Assembly (NCBI GenBank): GCA_001542995.1
Contig: LFLA01000009.1
Span: forward strand, 1 to 64,000
DNA: 64,000 bases
From: Nitrospina sp. LS_NOB
GTDB lineage: Bacteria; Nitrospinota; Nitrospinia; Nitrospinales; VA-1
Direction: 5' to 3'
In this document: one piece after another, positions 18,461 through 26,995 of the stretch
Position numbering within the stretch: position 1 is the first letter of the stretch
Layout: each line of letters opens with the position of its first letter
The notes under the pieces: generated by a model
The model's input: the letters and a program-made list of their open reading frames with translations, nothing else
What the model was told of the DNA's origin: nothing
The model's database searches: none
Made by a program: the position numbers and the translations under genes

Positions 18461-19996
18461 ATGAATAACTCAGAAAATAAACAGGGGAAAGTGGTTCTGG
18501 TAGGCGCCGGGCCAGGCGATATCGGCCTGTTGACCTTGAACGGAAAACAGTGGCTACAAAAAGCCGATGTCATCTTATACGACCACCTGGTCAATCCAGA
18601 TATGATTCGCTTCACGCAAAAATCAGCGGAAATAATTTATGTCGGAAAAAAAGAGGGCATTGCCTCAATGGAACAGGAGCAGATCAATCAACTGCTCGTC
18701 AGCAAAGCCCGCGAAGGAAAAACCGTTATCCGCTTAAAAGGCGGGGACCCTTTTATCTTTGGACGTGGAGGAGAAGAGATTCAGGCCGTCCGGACAGCAG
18801 GCATTGCATTTGTCATTGTTCCCGGCGTGACCTCGGTAACGGGCGTTGCAGCATATGCCGGCATCCCCCTCACGCACCGCAATCTTTCTTCCACCCTTTC
18901 TATCATTACCGGGAGCAACGAAAAAAAGCAGGGAGACATTCATATCGATTGGGAAAAAATAGCCGCCCGGTCAGGGACTTTGGTTTTTCTCATGGGCGCA
19001 CGCAAACTGCCTTTGATTGTCGAAAAACTCATGAGTTTCGGGAAAAGTCCGGATACCCCTATCGCCGTTGTGCAATGGGGCACGACAGCCCGGCAGAAAA
19101 CCTGGACCGGCACTCTCGGCACCATTGTGGAAATTTCGGCGAAGGATAAAATCTTGCCTCCAGCCCTGACCATTATCGGAGAAGTGGTGAACCTGAAACC
19201 CGTCATCGAATGGTATGAGCACCTGCCGCTGTTTGGCAAAACCGTTGTCGTCACGCGAAAAGGCGACCAGGCCGAAGCCATGATCGACCGACTGCAGGAG
19301 CTGGGTGCCGAGCCTTTCTTTTTCCCGGTGATCGAGACCATCGCCCCGGATGACTGGTCCCCCCTTGATAATGCGCTGAACAACCTCTCTCAATATCAGG
19401 GGTTGATTTTCACCAGCGTCAATGGCGTGCGGTTTTTTGTGGAACGACTCAAGGCTGTCGATCAGGACATCCGTGAATTGAAAGGGCTGCGGGTTTTCAC
19501 CATCGGACCCAAAACCGCCGATGCCGTTCGCGACTTGGGAATCCGTGTGGACGTGGTGCCCGAAAATTTTGTCGCCGAATCCCTGATCGAAAGTATCGGC
19601 AAGGAAAACATAGAGGGCAAACGGTTTCTTTTACCCCGCGCCACCGTCGCCCGCGAAACCCTACCCGAACAACTGCAGAAAATGGGAGCCATCGTCGATG
19701 TCGCTCCGGCTTACAAGACCATTCTGCCTGACACACCCGTGGAAACTTTGGCGAAGAGACTCGAAGCAGGGAGCATTGATGTCATCACCTTCACCTCCTC
19801 CTCCACCGTCAAAAACTTTTTGGCATTAACCGGTGAAAAACTCCTCCCCGCAATCAAAAAAGCAAAAATCGCCTGCATCGGCCCTGTCACCGCAAAAACC
19901 GCCCAAGATGCGGGGCTAAACGTGGAAATCGTGCCGGAACAATACACTGTACCCGCTCTGCTTGACGCCATCGAAATCTATTTCAATAGCCATTAG
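18461..19996 (+). CDS. Uroporphyrinogen-III C-methyltransferase / uroporphyrinogen-III synthase fusion
   Basis: A 511-residue CobA-HemD fusion. The N-terminal half is the SAM-dependent methyltransferase (VVLVGAGPGDIGLLTLNG, GGDPFIFGRGGEE, VPGVTSVTGVAAYAGIPLTHR) that makes precorrin-2 for siroheme or cobalamin. The C-terminal half (from about residue 255, VVVTRKGDQAEAMIDRL) is the HemD-type synthase that cyclises hydroxymethylbilane. Both ends of the branch point are therefore joined. The frame is open to 18254, but the ATG at 18461 fits the domain start. No strong ribosome site is visible. Confidence 0.93.
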   Translation: MNNSENKQGKVVLVGAGPGDIGLLTLNGKQWLQKADVILYDHLVNPDMIRFTQKSAEIIYVGKKEGIASMEQEQINQLLVSKAREGKTVIRLKGGDPFIFGRGGEEIQAVRTAGIAFVIVPGVTSVTGVAAYAGIPLTHRNLSSTLSIITGSNEKKQGDIHIDWEKIAARSGTLVFLMGARKLPLIVEKLMSFGKSPDTPIAVVQWGTTARQKTWTGTLGTIVEISAKDKILPPALTIIGEVVNLKPVIEWYEHLPLFGKTVVVTRKGDQAEAMIDRLQELGAEPFFFPVIETIAPDDWSPLDNALNNLSQYQGLIFTSVNGVRFFVERLKAVDQDIRELKGLRVFTIGPKTADAVRDLGIRVDVVPENFVAESLIESIGKENIEGKRFLLPRATVARETLPEQLQKMGAIVDVAPAYKTILPDTPVETLAKRLEAGSIDVITFTSSSTVKNFLALTGEKLLPAIKKAKIACIGPVTAKTAQDAGLNVEIVPEQYTVPALLDAIEIYFNSH

Positions 19997-20304
19997 CCTG
20001 CATATTGCAGGAGAGGTTGTAAATCACCCCAGCCCCTCGTGATATTTGACCTTGGCCTTCGTGCCCGGCACGGGTACTTTAAAAAGAGGGGTCCATTGAA
20101 GATCACCCCTCCGACGGGAGTGGCCAGCAAAACGCTGGACCCAGTTAGCAATGTCTTTATTTTACCGCCAATCGGCTTCTCGGCTTTATGAGCCCTTCCT
20201 CACTGGCGCCGCGCCTAGCGGTTGCCCCTGCGGCGAGCAGCGAGTATAATACACTCATATTACTTAAACCCTTACCAACGTCCTTTACGGACAGGGATGC
20301 CGAT
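19997..20304. repeat. Repeat-filled intergenic region
   Basis: No gene is seen. It holds a copy of the second hairpin family (20057-20076, stem GCCC/GGGT with loop GGCAC), the CCAGC..GCTGGACCC motif near 20123, and a gene-end repeat copy at 20178-20241 with CCGCGCCTAGCGG. The parvulin frame is open through part of this DNA but has no native start there. Confidence 0.6.
20178..20241 (-). repeat. Gene-end hairpin repeat copy
   Basis: Core CCGCGCCTAGCGG (reverse CCGCTAGGCGCGG), stem CCGC/GCGG, with CTCGGCTTTATGAGC before it. It lies in the gap upstream of the parvulin. Confidence 0.65.
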
Positions 20305-20679
20305 ATGTCGATACGATCCATTCAGGTCAGCCACATTGTTTTAAGTACCGAAGAGCTTGCCAACGTGCTTATTGATCACCTCAAGGAGGATGAGTATAAA
20401 GACCGCGAGATGCTGTTTAAAATGTTTGCCAAAATGGCTAAAAAATACAGTGCCTGCGGAACCCGCAATAAGGGCGGGGATCTCGGGTTTCTCGAGCACA
20501 ATACCGCCGCCCCTGAATTGGAAAAAGCCGCCATGGCGGCTCCGGTCGGAGAAGTACAAGGCCCGATCAAAAGCAAGTTTGGTTACCATATTTTTCTCAT
20601 AACCAAAGAAGAGGAAATGAAGGACCTGGATATTGACGGCCTGGAATCATCGATGGCCTCGGGCCCCGGCACCCTCTAA
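20305..20679 (+). CDS. Small PpiC-type peptidyl-prolyl isomerase (parvulin)
   Basis: A 124-residue stand-alone parvulin with no signal peptide, so probably cytoplasmic. The fold is recognisable from VSHIVLST at the start, YSACGTRNKGGDLGFLEH in the middle and KFGYHIFLITKEEE at the end. It should isomerise X-Pro bonds. The ATG at 20305 has GGGA upstream; the longer open frame starts in repeat DNA and adds a tail unlike parvulins. It lies 10 bp before the VOC gene. Confidence 0.85.
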   Translation: MSIRSIQVSHIVLSTEELANVLIDHLKEDEYKDREMLFKMFAKMAKKYSACGTRNKGGDLGFLEHNTAAPELEKAAMAAPVGEVQGPIKSKFGYHIFLITKEEEMKDLDIDGLESSMASGPGTL

Positions 20680-20688
20680 CTTTCCAAC

Positions 20689-21087
20689 ATGCAACTCAAA
20701 GGCATCCACCACATCGCTTTAAATGTCAGCGACCTGGACCGCGCCGAGCGTTTTTATACGGATGTACTCGGATTCAGCGTCAGCCACCGGTTTTCCAAAG
20801 GATTGAGGCATATCATGCTGAAAACAGGCAACGCCGCTATCGCCCTTTTTGAGGCCCCGGATCTGGAAGTCAAAGAAGCGATGAATCTTCTCAGTGAAGA
20901 CGGGTACTTGCATCTTGCCTTTGAAGCCAGTGCCGCTGACTTTGATAATATCGTAAAAGAACTCCAAACAAAAAACGTGAAAATCGATAGCGGTCCCGTA
21001 AAACGTGGAGATGGCAAGTCTCTTTATTTTAACGATCCCGATGACAACCATCTTGAAATTCATTGCGATAATCCCAGTTCATCATGA
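20689..21087 (+). CDS. VOC/glyoxalase-family protein
   Basis: A 132-residue single-module VOC protein with the beta-alpha-beta-beta-beta pattern repeated once. It has GIHHIALNVSDLDRAERFYTDVLGF at the N-terminus and YFNDPDDNHLEIHCDN at the end, giving plausible metal ligands (His near residue 7 and Glu near 124). Substrate unknown; relatives include glyoxalases, dioxygenases and antibiotic-resistance proteins. Its stop overlaps the mqnC start by 4 bp, so expression is coupled. Confidence 0.85.
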   Translation: MQLKGIHHIALNVSDLDRAERFYTDVLGFSVSHRFSKGLRHIMLKTGNAAIALFEAPDLEVKEAMNLLSEDGYLHLAFEASAADFDNIVKELQTKNVKIDSGPVKRGDGKSLYFNDPDDNHLEIHCDNPSSS

Positions 21088-22160
21088 TTGAACCCATTCT
21101 CGAAAAAGCTCTTGCCGGTCAGCGGATACAGACTGATGAAGCACTGGAACTGTTTTCCACAACAGACATCTTGCTTCTCGGAAACGTCGCTTCCAGATTG
21201 ACCCGCAAAAAAAGGGCGGATAAAACCATCACCTACATCGTAGACAGAAATATCAATTACACCAATGTCTGCGTTACCGACTGTTCTTTCTGCGCATTCT
21301 ACCGTAAGGAGTCAGACACGGACTCCTATGTCCTGCCCTTTGAAACTATCGCACAAAAAATTGAGGAAACCGTAGCAGCCGGTGGCAACCAGATTCTCCT
21401 GCAAGGCGGACATCACCAGAATTTAAAGATCGATTATTTTGAAGACCTGTTTCAAAAAATCAAACAACAGTTTGGCATTCATCTCCACGCTCTGTCTCCA
21501 TCGGAAATCATTCATACCAGTCGGATATCGAAACTCTCACTGGATGAAACTCTCACCCGGCTCAAACAAGCAGGGCTTGACTCCATACCCGGCGGCGGAG
21601 CAGAGATTCTCGTTGACCGCGTACGCCAAATCATCAGTCCAAAAAAATGCACGGCAGATGAATGGCTGGAGGTCATGGAACACGCCCACGGCATGGGCAT
21701 CCCCACCACCGCGACCATGATGTTCGGCCATGTCGAAACGCTCGCAGAGCGCATTGAGCATCTTGAACGGCTGAGAAAATTGCAGGACAAAACCCAGGGC
21801 TTCACCGCATTCATCGCCTGGGGCTTTCAGCCGGGAAACACACAACTGCAAGGGGACAGCGGAATAAAAACCGCCGTGACCGGATTCGAATACTTAAAAA
21901 CCCTTGCCATCAGCCGGATATTCCTCGACAACTTCAATAACCTGCAATCATCCTGGGTGACCCAGGGACCAAAAATCGGACAGGTGTCGCTTTACTACGG
22001 AGCCAACGATATGGGGAGTACCATGATGGAAGAAAACGTGGTCGCCGCGGCAGGAACCGTCTATTGCATGGACGAAGAGGAAATCAAACGCTTGATCAGC
22101 GACAGCGGTTTCATCCCCCAGCGCCGCAACATGCAATACGATTACCTCCCCCACCCCTAA
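21084..22160 (+). CDS. mqnC: Cyclic dehypoxanthinyl futalosine synthase
   Basis: A 358-residue radical SAM enzyme that cyclises dehypoxanthine futalosine in the futalosine route to menaquinone. The iron-sulfur ligands are C63, C67 and C70 in NVCVTDCSFC, followed by AFYRKE. LLQGGHHQNLKIDYFEDLF and the SIPGGGAEILVDRVR segment are typical of MqnC. The other mqn genes are not in the window. Coupled to the VOC protein through an ATGA overlap. Confidence 0.95.
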   Translation: MIEPILEKALAGQRIQTDEALELFSTTDILLLGNVASRLTRKKRADKTITYIVDRNINYTNVCVTDCSFCAFYRKESDTDSYVLPFETIAQKIEETVAAGGNQILLQGGHHQNLKIDYFEDLFQKIKQQFGIHLHALSPSEIIHTSRISKLSLDETLTRLKQAGLDSIPGGGAEILVDRVRQIISPKKCTADEWLEVMEHAHGMGIPTTATMMFGHVETLAERIEHLERLRKLQDKTQGFTAFIAWGFQPGNTQLQGDSGIKTAVTGFEYLKTLAISRIFLDNFNNLQSSWVTQGPKIGQVSLYYGANDMGSTMMEENVVAAAGTVYCMDEEEIKRLISDSGFIPQRRNMQYDYLPHP

Positions 22161-22175
22161 CAGTGGTGCTGGCTT

Positions 22176-22262
22176 TTCTCAGCCGAGACAACTATTTTCT
22201 AGCCAAAAAAAGTTATTGCTCATTGGCCTCACGCCTAGTGAGCAGCCGCTGGCCGGTTAGAG
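22176..22262 (-). repeat. Gene-end hairpin repeat copy between mqnC and the integrase
   Basis: CTCAGCCGAGACAAC followed by GGCCTCACGCCTAGTGAGC; the stem is TCAC/GTGA, a paired change relative to CCAC/GTGG. The integrase gene loses its 3' end at the border of this repeat. Confidence 0.75.
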
Positions 22263-23042
22263 GGCTCTGCGACCTAGCAAGGTTTGTACCGCAAAGCGGT
22301 CGGTACCTTTAGCGAGCATAAACGCCGTGAACGACTGGCGAAGTGAATGCGGTGTGACCTGTTTTTCCACTCCAGAGGTGGTCAACGCGGCTTTAAAAAA
22401 TTTGGTGACACTGCGAGTGGTCAGATTCCCTCCCTGTTCGCTGGGGAATAAATAGTCGCCCGGATTTTTATTACCGATCTGTCTTTGCAGGGCATCTTTA
22501 AGGCTGACGGAAAATATGGTTGTGCGCGCGCCCAGCTTGCCGATTCCCGGTACAAACAGCATCAATTTATCGAGGTTCACATGCTGAACCTTAACCGCTA
22601 CAAGTTCAGAAACACGCAAGCCTGCTGTATAGGCCAGCTCTATCATCAACCTGTGTTTCAGGTTCTCTGCCGAGATCGCTATTTTTCGCACTTCACTGAC
22701 TGTCAGCACTACGGGTTTTAATTTTTTCTTTCGCGGCCGCTTGAACCCATCCAGGATGAGATCATGGTTATAGACTGCCTTGTAAAAATAACTGAGAGCG
22801 TTATAGGCCTGATCCACCGTTGATCTAGATTTCCCCTCCATAACGAGACCTTCCAGATAACTCCTGATATCGTCTCCTGAAACATTTTGCGGATTGGTCA
22901 GGTCTTTGTCCCGCACAAAATGCCGCAACTGCCCAAGATAGGCCTTGATGGTTTGCGGACTATATGCACGTTGCTCGAGGTTACCCTGAATGGCGCTGAA
23001 TAATCTTGTCAGGGATAAGGGATGGGCGGTAACGCGGTTCAT
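22257..23042 (-). pseudogene. XerC/D-type tyrosine recombinase lacking the catalytic tyrosine
   Basis: Start ATG 23042, 7 bases after GGAGG. The SAM-like N-terminal domain (SPQTIKAYLGQLRHFV) and most of the catalytic domain are present: the first Arg in YTAGLRVSELV and the HxxR box as HSLRQSF. The protein then ends at TLLGRRAL instead of continuing LLGH...Y. The truncation falls exactly where a gene-end repeat begins. Without the nucleophilic tyrosine it cannot recombine DNA. It may still bind DNA, but a decayed chromosomal or element integrase is likelier. Confidence 0.7.
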
Positions 23043-23058
23043 GATGAATCCTCCAGGT

Positions 23059-23172
23059 AAGCCACTAGGCGTGGGGCCAGCGTGCAATAACTTTCTCAGG
23101 CGAGCAAAGAGCTATCTCGGCTCAACGAGCTATTGCCTATTACCACCGGGCGTGGCCCGGCGGTTAGCGGAA
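23059..23172 (+). repeat. Gene-end hairpin repeat copy upstream of the integrase start
   Basis: Exact core CCACTAGGCGTGGGGCC at 23062-23078, then GAGCAAAGAGCTATCTCGGC and a second hairpin CCGGGCGTGGCCCGG (23147-23161). Confidence 0.85.
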
Positions 23173-23257
23173 CACGGGGTTCCGCTTTCAGAAGACCAAT
23201 ATAATCAATGCGTTACCAAAGGTCAAGCAGAAAGGCGAGAAAAAACAATGAGTTACA

Positions 23258-24328
23258 TTAGGAGGAATAAAACGAGGAGGCTTTATATTGCACAATACCC
23301 CGCGACATGAGGACATTGAGGACAGCGACTACAGGAACACCCAGTATCATCCCCGCAAGTCCAAACAGTTCTCCGCCCAGCAAAACGGCAAGGATCACGG
23401 CTACCGGATGGAGCCCGATGCTATCGCCCACCACCCGGGGTGTGATGACCATGCCTTCCAGGGCTTGAACCACACCGAAGACGCCCGCGACAGCCAGCAC
23501 CGGCATCCACTCCTGAGTGTGCATATAAGTCAAAAGCGCGGAGGGCACAAAACCCAAAACCAGTCCCAGATAAGGAACCAGGTTAACCAGCCCTGCCATC
23601 ATTCCCAGCGACAGGCTCATCGGGGTGTCGCACAAAAACAGACCGATTGAATACATTGTTCCCATCAAACCAGCGACCACCAACTGCCCGCGCACAAAAC
23701 GCGAGAGCACCTGGTCAATTTCCAGAACAATGTCCTTGGTCTTTTCCTGAAACCGGGGCGGCACCAGTTTCAACAATTTTTCATTGATCGAGTCAAAATC
23801 ACGCAGCAAATAAAACATCACCACAGGAATGATGACCAGATTGGCAAACATCAGAATAATATTAAACAGGTTGGAAATTGACCCCCAGATAAATTTACCG
23901 GAAAACTGCAAGACCTTCATTGGCAGTTCCCCAAAACGCGACAGCCCTTCATTGACAAAATCTTCTACCTTTGCAGGATTCAATCCGCTGATCATATCCA
24001 GGATAGGACGAAACCATTCCTGGAAGATTCCAATATAAGTGGGTATATTTTTTGCGAGATTTTCCGCCTGCATACTAAAAATTGGTACCAGTAAAACTCC
24101 GGCGCCCAACATCAGAAAGAAAAAAGCCAGCATCAAAACCAAAACAGACAGGGTTCTTGAAAGCTTAAAAGAAACCAGCCGGTCTACCAGAGGATCAAGC
24201 AGGTAAGCCAGCGCAAACGCGATAAAAAATGGCGCCACAACGCGGCGAGAAAAATAAAGCACAACGCAGATTCCCAGAGTCACCGCAAAGGAAATAAATA
24301 ACAGGTTTTTATTTTTTTCCTGATTCAT
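23258..24328 (-). CDS. AI-2E/PerM-family membrane transporter
   Basis: A 356-residue inner-membrane protein with about eight hydrophobic segments and the family layout: two N-terminal helices, a long soluble stretch (about 85-150) and the C-terminal MAGLVNLVPYLGLVLGFVPSALL and LHPVAVILAVLLGGELFGLAGMILGVP motifs. Members export small molecules such as AI-2 or act as ion antiporters; the substrate here is unknown. It stands alone and is transcribed away from scpB-rluB direction neighbours. Confidence 0.88.
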   Translation of the reverse strand: MNQEKNKNLLFISFAVTLGICVVLYFSRRVVAPFFIAFALAYLLDPLVDRLVSFKLSRTLSVLVLMLAFFFLMLGAGVLLVPIFSMQAENLAKNIPTYIGIFQEWFRPILDMISGLNPAKVEDFVNEGLSRFGELPMKVLQFSGKFIWGSISNLFNIILMFANLVIIPVVMFYLLRDFDSINEKLLKLVPPRFQEKTKDIVLEIDQVLSRFVRGQLVVAGLMGTMYSIGLFLCDTPMSLSLGMMAGLVNLVPYLGLVLGFVPSALLTYMHTQEWMPVLAVAGVFGVVQALEGMVITPRVVGDSIGLHPVAVILAVLLGGELFGLAGMILGVPVVAVLNVLMSRGIVQYKASSFYSS

Positions 24329-24432
24329 TTTTATAGGATCTCTATTTATTCGGTAATTTTTCCTTGGGCAACTCGCAGGCCCTTATTTCATAAGGGCTGC
24401 TCATGGCCAAAAATAATTTTTAAAGATACCCT

Positions 24433-25407
24433 TTACATGTCCGACATAGATAACGGCGGAGCTTCCGGAACCTTCTTCACCGGCGCCTCCGCTCCTTTTT
24501 CCCGATAACGGTGGAATGAAGGGACAAGAAAATCCGCAAGCTTTTTACTGGCAATGTCAAAAGCTTCCAGTTCCGCCTGCAAAGCCCGCGCATGCTTGAT
24601 CGTGGAAAACTCTGCCTTGGCCGCGATCAACGATGGCTCCAAAGTCGACACCATTTTGACACTGATATTGGCTTGAACGGTTTTGGTGCCCTCTTTCGCA
24701 TTTTTCCCGCGCAGGCTGGATACAGCCGTACCCACGATAACGATATCAGCACCCGCTTTCAACCCTATACTCCTTGCAGATTTCAGATCGCCCTTGATGG
24801 CCTTAAGGACGGTTGTTTCAGAAATCATTTCGCGCAGTTGTTCTCGGCCTATCACTTCTATTCCTTCCTCCATCAGGTTTTTGGTCAACTGGGTCTCTGA
24901 AATGGGAAAGATGTCCCAAAAAGAATTGACCGGAGCGGAAGTAAAACTTTTCTCTTTTATCAGCACAACCACTTTATTTTCACTGACCGGACCGGCAATC
25001 ACCCCCAACCCTGCCAAGGCCTGGTTCACCGCAGAGGGGAAAAAACGCATTTCCAATCTCACCTCGCTGGTCTGATTGACCATGTCATCATAGGCTTCTA
25101 CAAAGCGATAGCTTTTTACATAACGAGAAGAACGCCGCAAAATTTTCCGAAGGTCTCTCTGGCTGGCTTCAAACTCCTCATCCCCCATAATTTCTTTCAG
25201 CGCTTCTTCCAGGCCATTCTTCAGAGCCAGGTTCACGGCTTTTTTCCGGGCGACCACATAGTTTTCCCCTTTCGCCTGAACGGTTGCGGAACCCTCATAA
25301 ACATCGCCCATCTCTTGTTGCGCAAACACTTCGGCGTTAAAAATTCCGCCAGCCGTGAAGAGCCAGAAACCCAGCAGAAGAGACAGAAAACATCTCATCA
25401 TGTTCAT
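24433..25407 (-). CDS. Secreted FlgT/LPP20-like protein
   Basis: A 324-residue protein with a signal peptide (about residues 1-29, ending VFAQQ). The next 100 residues (ARKKAVNLALKNGLEEAL...) resemble the N-terminal domain shared by FlgT and LPP20-type proteins. The middle contains a GADIVIVGTAVSS strand-rich segment like the CsgG/FlgT middle domain. It ends in a Pro/Ala-rich tail. Periplasmic or outer-membrane-associated placement is likely. No flagellar genes are nearby, so the role is open. The start overlaps the rluB stop by 4 bp. Confidence 0.65.
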   Translation of the reverse strand: MNMMRCFLSLLLGFWLFTAGGIFNAEVFAQQEMGDVYEGSATVQAKGENYVVARKKAVNLALKNGLEEALKEIMGDEEFEASQRDLRKILRRSSRYVKSYRFVEAYDDMVNQTSEVRLEMRFFPSAVNQALAGLGVIAGPVSENKVVVLIKEKSFTSAPVNSFWDIFPISETQLTKNLMEEGIEVIGREQLREMISETTVLKAIKGDLKSARSIGLKAGADIVIVGTAVSSLRGKNAKEGTKTVQANISVKMVSTLEPSLIAAKAEFSTIKHARALQAELEAFDIASKKLADFLVPSFHRYREKGAEAPVKKVPEAPPLSMSDM

Positions 25408-26168
25408 GCCCTCTTCTTTCGTCGCGCCTTAACCGGTTCGGGCTCATTCATAACAAGTTTTTTCAACGATTTAATTTCTTTGGAACTGAGAAATCGGCAG
25501 GCCCCCAGCGGAAGCCCTGTCAGGTTTAATCCTGCAAAGTGAGTGCGCTGGAGTTTGATCACCGGGTGGCCGATATGCCCACACACTTTTTTGATATGAT
25601 GGTTTTTGCCTTCTACCAGCGTTAAAATGAGGAAACAGTTTTTGCCGCTGACCCTTCCCACCTTTGCCTCCATAGGCTTGAACTTGCTGTCTTCAAGGTG
25701 CACCCCCCGGACCAGCCTTTTTAAGGTTTTTTCATTCGGCACTCCCGACACCTTGACCTTATAGGTGCGGGGCACCGCATACCTGGGGTCCAGCAGTTTC
25801 TTTGCGAGCAGGCCGTCATTGGTGAACAGCAATGCACCCTGGGTATTGTAATCCAGACGGCCGACTGGAAAAACCCGGGCCTCCACCACCCGAACATATT
25901 CCATAACAGTGGTTCGCCCTCGCTTGTCATCATCCATTGTGGTCAGACAACCCGTAGGCTTGTTCAGAATCACGTAGGCCGATTCCTGGCGGCGGGGAAT
26001 CAGTTTCCCCTGCACCTTGATATGGTCCTTGGCCGGGTCGGCCAGAGACCCCAACTTAATCACAACCTGATTGTTCACACGAACCTTGCCCGATTCAATC
26101 CATCTTTCCGCTTCACGGCGGGAAGCAAGCCCGGCATCGGCGATTATTTTTTGCAAACGAATTTTCAT
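25404..26168 (-). CDS. rluB: RluB/RsuA-family pseudouridine synthase
   Basis: A 254-residue enzyme with an N-terminal S4 RNA-binding domain (LQKIIADAGLASRREAERWI) and the catalytic GRLDYNTQGALLFTNDG motif holding the essential Asp. Together these indicate rRNA pseudouridylation, most likely 23S U2605 (RluB type) rather than 16S U516. The C-terminal tail is basic. The stop overlaps the next gene's start. scpB lies upstream on the same strand, a common pairing. Confidence 0.9.
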   Translation of the reverse strand: MKIRLQKIIADAGLASRREAERWIESGKVRVNNQVVIKLGSLADPAKDHIKVQGKLIPRRQESAYVILNKPTGCLTTMDDDKRGRTTVMEYVRVVEARVFPVGRLDYNTQGALLFTNDGLLAKKLLDPRYAVPRTYKVKVSGVPNEKTLKRLVRGVHLEDSKFKPMEAKVGRVSGKNCFLILTLVEGKNHHIKKVCGHIGHPVIKLQRTHFAGLNLTGLPLGACRFLSSKEIKSLKKLVMNEPEPVKARRKKRA

Positions 26169-26272
26169 GATACAGGGAAAAAATTAAAGAGAGGGCGGAG
26201 AACCTCCGCTGGTAACTGGCAATATCTTTATCTTACGCGCAAACGCTTTCTCGGCTTAACTTGCCTCCCTCG

Positions 26273-26893
26273 CTAGAGGGCGCCGTCTTCAATGTCAGAC
26301 TCGGCCTCGCTGGTCGAGGCCTCGGAAACCGAGAATTCGATTTGAGTTTGAAGTGGAGGATCTTCCCCTTCCAACTCTTCCCTCAAATCTTCCAGCGTGG
26401 GTAAATCGCTCAAATCCTTCAGGCCAAAATACTCGAGGAATTTTTGTGTCGTCCGATACATGATGGGTCGACCCGGAACTTTTTTCCTGCCAGCTGGACT
26501 GATCACTTTTTTCTCTAAAAGGGTCTTGAGCACACCGCTTGAGTCCACCCCGCGGATTTCATCCACCTCCTGGCGGGTGAGCGGTTGCTTGTAGGCAATG
26601 ATCGACAGGGTATCCAGACTGGGCTGAGACAACCGGGTAGAGCGATCAAGTTTCAGGAACTTCCTGATAAAATCGTTGTATTCATGCCGGGTGCAAAGCT
26701 GATATCCATCCGCCACTTCCGTGATCTGCAAGTTGCGCGAGTTATACTCGTCCCTCAATTCGTCAAGAATGGATTGCAGTTGACCTTTATCGGTTCCATC
26801 CAGGAAAATTTTGCTAAGTTCACCGGCATTGACCGGCTGGTCTGCCGCCAAAAGAACATTTTCTACGATAGATTTTAATTCTTCACGTTCCAT
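26273..26893 (-). CDS. scpB: Segregation and condensation protein B
   Basis: A winged-helix kleisin partner that works with ScpA and SMC in chromosome condensation. The start MEREELKSIVENVLLAADQPV at 26893 is preferred, giving 206 residues; an upstream in-frame ATG at 26932 lies inside a gene-end repeat. YKQPLTRQEVDEIRGVDSSGVLKTLLEK is the typical core. The acidic C-terminal tail ends in a TAG that belongs to repeat sequence CCCTCTAGCGAGGG. No scpA is present in the window. Confidence 0.92.
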   Translation of the reverse strand: MEREELKSIVENVLLAADQPVNAGELSKIFLDGTDKGQLQSILDELRDEYNSRNLQITEVADGYQLCTRHEYNDFIRKFLKLDRSTRLSQPSLDTLSIIAYKQPLTRQEVDEIRGVDSSGVLKTLLEKKVISPAGRKKVPGRPIMYRTTQKFLEYFGLKDLSDLPTLEDLREELEGEDPPLQTQIEFSVSEASTSEAESDIEDGAL

Positions 26894-26931
26894 AATTTGT
26901 CTTGTTTTGCCAAAGTCGTCAGCCCGGTTCA

Positions 26932-26995
26932 TTCAGCCGAGACAACTCTTTGCTCGCCAAATAAAGCGACAGCACACTGGCCCCACGCCTAGTGG
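26932..26995 (-). repeat. Gene-end hairpin repeat copy at the dcd stop
   Basis: Exact inverted core GGCCCCACGCCTAGTGG at 26979-26995; its CTA is the dcd stop TAG. The other end, CAGCCGAGACAACTC, reaches to the scpB side. Confidence 0.85.
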
